Assembly (NCBI GenBank): GCA_958450365.1
Contig: CAUEEP010000089.1
Coordinates: 434,001 to 498,000, forward strand
DNA from: Mesorhabditis belari
Taxonomy: Eukaryota; Nematoda; Chromadorea; Rhabditida; Rhabditidae
Length of the DNA: 64,000 nt
Direction of reading: 5' to 3'
Shown: positions 57,136 through 64,000 of the stretch, piece by piece
Layout of the letters: each line of letters begins with the position of its first letter
Position numbering within the stretch: the first letter of the stretch is position 1
The notes under the pieces: generated by a model
Told to the model about the DNA's origin: nothing
Seen by the model: only the letters and a program-made list of their open reading frames with translations
Database searches by the model: none
Program-made: the position numbers and the translations under genes

Positions 57136-58615
57136 CGCAACCGCTCATTATGGAGGCTGATGACTTGGTAAAAATACGATACGATTTCCGACCTTACGTT
57201 TTACAATTTTGCTACGTTTTGCAACTTGCACAGAACTTTCTGGATCAATTGAATCCCGTATCTGAATCGAATTGAACTAATCATTTTGTAAACTGCGTTT
57301 ACTTTCTAGAAACCAGCCACCATCTTGTGCAAGGCTGGATCATACAGGGTGTCCCAAAAAAAGAGGCCTTTACCTGGGGATTTTTTGAAAAAGTTGAAGT
57401 GGCTAGAGGTGGCATTCCTGGTGTCAAAACTGTTTTTTCTGTGTCTCAATTTTTTGACTTTTTGTGAGAATTTTTGATTAGATGACTCCCTATTCGTGAA
57501 ATTTCTGAGCCTTCCTGAGCCTTCTGAAATTTCTGAGGTCACCAACATCATATGGACAACCACCATGAAACCTTTGAAGCATCATTGACAAAAGTTTCTT
57601 TTTAAAGTTTATTTCCTTTTAAAGGGTTATTCCGATACCAAAAGTGATTTCCTAGAACCACGACTATTTGTATACCAATCGACGTGTTTCAGTCTCCTCT
57701 ATAAGGATTGCATAAAGAAAAAGCTTGGAAACACCAAACATCCCGGAACAACTATGAAAAACTGTCAAAGAATGCGTCTGGGAGTCTGAAAGGCAATGTG
57801 GCGGAACCTTTATATACGAGAATTAATTCTATCGTAGTTTTCGTCTAGACCAGGGTAACAATTTCTCACCCTATAGGAAGCAGTAAGGGGCGTTAAAAAT
57901 ATTCAGCTAAGCAACTGAAAGTTAATGAACCTTTTTTTTAGTATTTAAGGAGTTTTTTTCTTTCTTTTCACCTTTTATGAAGTTTTTCGCCTTTTCTAAC
58001 CCTTCTTTATATCTTTTTTTTCTTTTAACACTCTCTAGCATACGGAATCATGAGTTCCGAAGAAAAAAGTTTCTAGTTAACGGTTTTTTTGTTTGGCTTG
58101 AAAGCTATTTAAGAAAATAGTTTTTTGATTTCAATGTTCGATAAGTTGTTTGAAAAGTATTAAGAAAATTATACTATCAGTCGATTCGAATCAAAAATTT
58201 TCGCAATTTTCCATGATTCCTAAAAGGTAGAACGATGGGAAGGTATTAATCAGAACCTTGGCTTTTTCCTTAGCTTTTCATGTGGCTTTCCTTAATGAAA
58301 GGGTAATAATTCTACATATCCGCAAGGACCTTGGCCTCCGGGAAATCGCTCCTTGAAAAATCTAATGAAAAACCAAAAAAACAAAAGCCACGTGAAAACG
58401 GACTCGGATTCGATTTGAACCGTCGAGGCGTGGCCTCGACGGTATGAACACTAACCACTCGGCCAAACCGGTAGCGGGTCCAGGCTCGCCGAGAATGGCT
58501 TATAATGGTTCGAAGCAAAAATCGGATTTCGCTTAGGACCGGAATACCCTTTAAAGCGCAAAATGTTTCACTTCCAAAGTAAAAAAAGGTTCTAAAAAAT
58601 CTTTACCGAGTATTA
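57136..58615. other. No gene recognised; tRNA-like sequence at 58400–58475
   Basis: At about 57350 the phrase CAGGGTGTCCCAAAAA resembles ends of mariner-type elements. At 58400–58475 the reverse strand reads TTTGGCCGAGTGGTTAGTG, a long-variable-arm-like GTCGAGGCC…CCTCGACGG, and GGTTCAAATCGAATCC. It looks like a Ser/Leu-type tRNA, but the T arm has extra bases, so a pseudogene is likely. No coding exon was found. Confidence 0.4.
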
Positions 58616-59000
58616 AAAAATTTGTACGCGAGAAAGGTGGGATTTACAAGCTTGATCACGAAGTATATTACAGAGCTCAAAACGTAACTATAGAGCAAAC
58701 CAAAGCCACAGCAAAGGAAACGTACCATTTTGAAGAAATGTTTCCCAACCACACATCCCAAAAACACAGTTCAGCACTCAATTCTTTTCATATTTCCCCA
58801 TTTTTATGAATACACCGGTTCTCCTGTCATTGTTTCCTTCCATTTACGGGTTTCCTTTATTTATTGGTACTCATTTTTTCTTTTTTCATCGTTGCTTGTA
58901 CATTTGTGAATTTTACAAATATCCGTTTTTCTCCGCGTTTAGTAATAACATATCAATGAGAATAATGAATTTATTTGACTATGGATGTAAATAAATATCT
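58616..59000 (+). repeat. R2 arm plus repeat R3, copy 2
   Basis: Bases 58616–58740 match one arm and flank of R2 (GATCACGAAGTATATTACAG…). Bases 58760–59000 match R3 at 11880–12115 over almost the full length. In both places R2-related and R3 sequences are neighbours, which suggests they travel together. Confidence 0.65.
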
Positions 59001-59019
59001 ACAGAACGAAAACATCCCA

Positions 59020-59860
59020 AGGATAACACTAAACCAAATCGAAGGGGTCTCCTTCCTTAATCGTTGAACAAAGAGAGTTTCAGAAAGACAGATTCAAGAT
59101 CAAACGTGACAATTTGATATGGCGAGTGAATAAAAGCGAGAGATAAGGCCTTCCTTTTTCAAGACTCTGACTCTTTTCAAACGCAGCCCGATAATATTTT
59201 TTGTTCACTCGACTTGCACGAATCCTATCTTGCAGCATAATTTGAAAAATTCAATTTTGCTTCCTTGTTCATTTTGATTATTTAACTACGGCTCTTCGAT
59301 TTGTCTTCATTAATAAGGGCTTCGACTTAAAAACTTAACTTAAGAACAAATAAACTTTGCCAAATGATACGTGTAACTAGATTTCGTGATTTGCAGAGCT
59401 CAGTTCAGAGCTGAACCTTCAAGGATTAGCTGTTTAGTCTAGGCACAACGGTTAGCTGGATCGTAAAACTTCTTATGAGAAGATAAAATATAAGGACTCA
59501 GGTCATATGATCAGCCAGATAAGGGCCCCTACAGGGTGGCTGATGAGAAATGCCGGAACGCTTGTTACTTCTCGAGGTTACTTCGAAATCTTATGAGCAA
59601 CCTGCTGAAATGTTGCTATCAGTCTAGGGACTCTAAATATAGGCATGAATGTTACAGACAATAACTGGCAAATTTTCTTGCAATTCTTGTGCTTTTCCAA
59701 AAGGCATCTTGCTAGAGGTCGATTCTAAGCTTCTCATACCAATCGAGGGTTTATTTATTTGGCTAAATTTCCATTTTTTGCTCCTAAATGTTGTCCTCAA
59801 GGTTTTCTTTCTGAAATAATTTGGAATTGGCTCCAAGTGACGATTATAAAAAAACTGCAA
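59020..59860 (+). repeat. Repeat R1, copy d
   Basis: Matches copy a from about 320 to 790 and continues through the GTGGCTGATGAGAAATGCC and TTACTTCTCGAGG blocks to GATTCTAAGCTTCTCATACC (about 59720). It is the second most complete copy and confirms that the element is at least 800 nt long. Confidence 0.72.
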
Positions 59861-59934
59861 TCTTCTTTCTGGTTCTCAAAGCCCTTTTTTGGATTAAGTC
59901 GAGTTTAAGAAACACAAAACAAAAAATGAATTTA

Positions 59935-60155
59935 ATGAACTAAAAAGATTCCGTTTATTATTATCCTATCCCCCTCCTTTTCCCTAAACCCACAATCAAT
60001 GAATCTGGGAATAGAGTGAAGAGAAAAAAATAAAGCATCCCTTTCTTGCAAAAGTTTTTGTCCTCATCTTCCAGCTGCTTTTTGAATTTTCATTTCATCT
60101 CTTCTGGTATATTTTATATTATTAGTTCTTTAGGTCAAAGCCATATCTGTGAGAA
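59935..60155 (+). promoter_or_regulatory. Conserved 5' flank of gene K
   Basis: Same block order as before gene H. TTCTTTAG/GTCAAAGCC again precedes the ATG by about 22 nt, so it may be a splice acceptor for a leader. The GAGTG(A/G)AGAGAA and GCATCCCTTTCTTGCA blocks are conserved. Confidence 0.5.
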
Positions 60156-63100
60156 ATGACAACATCCAATCCATTTGTTGAACGTTATATTGGGGATGGA
60201 GCAATGGGGCAAGTGTATGAACTGATTGGACACAAACCGTTGGTTATTTTTGATCTATTCACTGCTATGTTCAATAATTAGTCTTTTGTAGAGGTTGTAT
60301 TGTACCATGAGCTTCTTTGTTTAGCCCTGCTGTGATCAAATATATGTTTTGTGGAAATGATGCACAATTGGAGATCTTCAAAAATGAATGTGAAGCTTTG
60401 AAGAAGATCTATCATATAAATGTTGTCCGATTGTATCGATATACAGAAGAAGGAATAAAAGTGGGAATTGTAATGGAGTATTGTCAGAAGGGACCACTCA
60501 AGGGAGGTGGGGAGTAGATTCATATTGTGATATCTTATAGTTTAGTGATTCTTGATCCAACAATTACATATTCAATGAACACTGTTCTCACCTGGGGAAT
60601 CCAATTATTTGATGCCATTGATCACATGTATCAGAAACACCAATTGGTACATCGAGATATCAAACCAGACAAGTAATATTCAGTGGTATAAATGTCGAAG
60701 TTCAATTCATTTATAGCATTTTTGTGACCAATGAATACCAGCTGAAGATTGGCGACTTTGGATTGGTAAAAGTAGTGGGGGATGGAACTGTTACGGGGAC
60801 GTTTGGAATTGGAACACAACGATATATGAGTCCACCTGAAATGAAAGAGGATGGGGCACAACGGGATGTTTATGAACAAATAGAGAAGGCTGACGTATCG
60901 GTTAGTTTTACATTCATTTCCATCCAATGATAAGATATATTCATTTCAGAATTCCCATCGAAATGATGTCTACAGTCTGGGACTTGTTATGTGGGAAATC
61001 ATCGAAAGGAGGTTTTTCATGTTTGAATAGTGAGCTCCTTTGTGATCTTAATAAGATTTCCAAACAAGATTTTCATTGTTTTAGAACAATTTTCACAAAC
61101 TATGAGGTATCTGGAATGTTTTTTGATCGTGACCAATTATTGTTTGATATAGCACTCAAACGTGTTACTGAAATCGAATCACCTGAATGTCAATCAGAAG
61201 TTCAAGAAATCATCTTGGGGTTTGGATTCAAGATTTTCTTTTATATTTTATGGATTCATCTATCAGATGTACTAATTTTCAACGTATTCATCGTCCAAAA
61301 GCTGCTGAAGTCTTGGATTTCCTCAAACAAACACAGAAAGTAAGCCTTTCTAAAAGAAGTAGAATTTCTCGTCTACTATTATATTGAGTTGGAAAGTATG
61401 TAACCCGGTAAATTTCTTTTGACTTATTTTACCATTATGATGAATAGAATTTTGTTTTATGCAGGATTCTTAGGATTAACAAGTACGAAAGTTTGTAAAT
61501 CTTTTGTGGCAAAATAACTGAGAACGGTCGGATTGAAGTTGACTTATGTTCACATGGCATGTAAATCCGTGTTCCATCGCGAAAGTTCTTCTTTCTTCCA
61601 AAATATACAGGGGAAACTTTAAAATAGCTTGCCTTAAAATTTCAGCTAAATTCATGTTTAAAACAATTAGAGAAGCACCTTTTGGTGATGATTTTCACGC
61701 CGACCTGCGGACAAACATCTCCAGAATAAGGGTCCTGAGTGAAAACTGCCTGAACGCCCACTCTCTGGCATAGCTATCTTTGGTTTCTATTCTATCTATT
61801 TTAATGGTAAAATAGGTAAATAGGAGTAAAGGAAATTTCGTAGCTTAAACAACGAGTAAAATACTGCAAAAAAGTAAAAAAAGTAAATGGTAAAATAAGT
61901 AAATAGGAGCGAAAAGAAATTTGCGTACATACTTCCCAAACGCCTTTCTTTAAAAAAACGTAGAAATTTTATACTTCTCAAATATAATAACCTAGGCAAA
62001 TGAATTCATCTCTTCACTCCCTTTCATGCCCACAGAAGATAAAAACCAAAAAGAATTGAAGAAACCAATTGGATTTGATGACAGAACAGAAGGGGTTATG
62101 GTTGAATCTGAGGAAAGGAAATATGAAAAGAGATTCGAGGCAGGTAGATGGGATCACATGGGGTTTGGATTCAACAGATCGGTCAAAAGTATAATGCGAG
62201 CTAAACTCCGAACACTAAATTATGCTGAAAGAGAGAGATTCTACAAAGAAGCACCAAATATTGTTTCAAGATTAAAAGAAACTCAGACAAAAGAAACTCA
62301 GACATTCAAAGATGCTCGTTATGTGATTCAGGAAATATTGAGGGTAGAAGGATGGGAGGAAAATCTACATGAAAAGGATATTTATGAAATATTTGAATTG
62401 TTTGTTTTGGGAGATTTTAAAAAACAGGGCCTGGTAGAAAACGATGCTTTTGTACTTCTTAAAAGTCACGAGGAGATTTGGACACAAAGTTTTTACATTT
62501 GGGAATGTTGTGCGGAGCTGATTGACGATTTCACAAAAATAAAAAGAGAGACATACACAACCAATTTCTATTTTCGCTGTTTTATTTCTCAATTGACTGG
62601 TGAGGGATGGATTCATATAAAAAGGGCTCAGTTTGTAAGTGAAGACTTAAGATTATGGAAAGAAATACCAGGAAAATGGGTAGACAATCCAAGAACTGAG
62701 ATCTGGAGCTATGAAATTAAAGATGGAGACAAAAGACATGAATTGCTTCATTTCTCCCATTACAAACACATCCCTCTTGAACGAATAATTGAGGCATTTA
62801 AAAAACAACAAAAAAGAGTGGAAAATACCATAAAATTAAACTTGAAATTTCTGACTCCAATAGAAGATTCGGAGAAAAATAATGTTCCATTTAATATTCA
62901 ATCACTTCTGGATGAATCTTCTACATATAAAGGATTTGATGGACCCCATCCCTTCCCCCACTACATATTCCAACTTAGAAATCCTCCTCGTTTAATTTGT
63001 CAAAATCATTCAGGGAAATGTCAAATGGATGGGTTTAGAACCATGAAAAGATGGTCAAAGTTACCTAAAGGATTATACATGCCAGTATGTGGTAAAGTCA

Positions 63101-63471
63101 CGGAAGATGGGGTTTGGGTTCTGGAAAATTACATGGATTGTATCAGCTCTCATAGAGATCTGACTTTTGATTTCGGGCCATTCCCATTTCTATTTCTTTG
63201 CTGCCAAAATCTCTTAGATATTCCATTTTTGATTCTCTTGGATCATCCAAATAATTATGAAAATGGGGAAAGTATTCCTGCATTTGATCTCAAGAAGGAA
63301 TTACATCATATTGGTTTTGGAGTATTAAGAAAATACTTTCAAGGGTCAAAGCTCAAGGAGAGGGTCTATGCTTTGATCAAGATGGAATGGACGACACCCC
63401 ACATTCGTTTGATTGATTATCAAGGCAATCCAAGAACAGAATGGCTTAAGTTTGGGGCCGTGGCCGAATGA
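60156..63471 (+). CDS. Family gene K: kinase plus large unknown C-terminal domain
   Basis: My eight-exon model is 60156–60238, 60325–60506, 60546–60672, 60717–60900, 60950–61011, 61085–61219, 61267–61339 and 61996–63471; it closes in frame at 773 residues. Landmarks are GDGAMGQV, PAVIKYMFCGND, HRDIKPDN, GDFGLVKVV, a 1-residue insertion giving GTFGIGTQRYMSPPE, and NDVYSLGLVMWEI. The C-terminal exon has KKPIGFDDRTEGVMV, REYFQ replaced by RKYFQGSKLKERVYAL, and IRLIDYQGNPRTEW. Intron 2 (60507–60545) contains an in-frame TAG and must be spliced. The exon 5 donor (GTTTTT) is weaker than in sister genes. AATAAA lies at 63679–63684. All catalytic residues are present. Confidence 0.78.
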
Positions 63472-63544
63472 ATTATAGCTAATTCATCAACCAACGGGGG
63501 CCTGAATCAGTAGTTGAAGCTAAGGAAGTTATTAAAAAAAGAAA

Positions 63545-64000
63545 GAAGAAAATCTTGGTTGCTCTGTATCCTAACCCTAGTCTTCCTGATTCCACAATTT
63601 CCAGATTTATTTTACTAGTCTAATTTTTGAACTCTTTCTGTCTTTATGCCAGTTGTTTTCTTTTATCTTCTACAACTGAATAAAATAATTATCGACATCG
63701 AACGTTTTACATTCTTGAAATCTTCACAAAACCGTCCATAAAACGTCCTTTCTTCCCACCGTCAGTAATAAATGCAATTTCCAGATGAACACACACAAAT
63801 AAGAGCAAGCTTTTAAAACGGATTTTCACCAAAAGGAGAATGGGAATGAAACTTTTAAAATCGTGATAAACATTTTCGAAATTATTCTAAAAGATTAAAC
63901 ATGGTGAATGTGTTCATACTTAGTCCATATTTAGTTTTAGTTTTTCCATCATTTTCTCTGACTTTTAAACGGATTTCTGTTCCTTTTTCGTTTTGTAGAT
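63545..64000 (+). repeat. Shared 3' flank of the kinase family, copy 4
   Basis: Follows gene K and runs to the window end. Same block order as after gene A and at 55900. The window ends inside the GGATTTCTGTTCC block. Confidence 0.75.

Overview
The window is eukaryotic nuclear DNA and most resembles a nematode genome. It is AT-rich. Genes are split by many short GT–AG introns, mostly 39–100 nt, with TTTCAG, TTTTAG or TATAG acceptors. It holds remnants of mariner and Tc3-like transposons, an F-box gene of the nematode type, and many small inverted-repeat elements. This placement is inference. There is no rRNA gene, and the tRNA-like sequences are degenerate.

The main theme is one recently amplified gene family. 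A member encodes an N-terminal protein kinase domain (7 exons, about 280 residues). It is spliced across a 440–660 nt intron to one large last exon (about 490–540 residues) whose domain I do not recognise. Three members look intact: 2070–5469, 35091–38413 and 60156–63471, all on +, modelled at 794, 817 and 773 residues. A fourth gene (23070–26652, −, 674 residues) carries two kinase domains in tandem with the same intron phases in both halves; the first has lost the catalytic-loop Asn and the second is complete. About ten broken copies lie between them, at 5670, 7990, 10478, 12960, 18830, 31325, 33500, 55125, 55440 and 56365. A divergent relative of the C-terminal domain is a 388-codon ORF at 43828.

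Layout. 1–15.4 kb: repeat R1, intact gene A, dead fragments, foldback elements and a mariner scrap. 15.4–18.8 kb: gene-poor, with a large inverted repeat. 18.8–22.3 kb: a kinase pseudogene abutting an MCM4 fragment truncated at both ends. 23–26.7 kb: the tandem-kinase gene. 27–34 kb: Tc3-like debris, a 400-bp foldback and two family fragments. 35–38.4 kb: intact gene H. 39–41.2 kb: tRNA-derived SINE copies. 43.8–54.8 kb: the most single-copy part, with the divergent homologue, an RNase H1 gene, a 9-exon F-box gene, two unknown exon groups and two disordered fragments of an SLY1 (Sec1/Munc18-type) gene. 55–64 kb: more family fragments, a mariner pseudogene, repeats and intact gene K.

Family members carry copies of the same 5' flank and 3' flank, so whole transcription units were duplicated. 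Most other genes here are cut by duplication breakpoints, which suggests a young, rearranging accessory region. Exon models were built by eye from splice motifs, phase consistency and comparison between copies; none was checked against transcripts.
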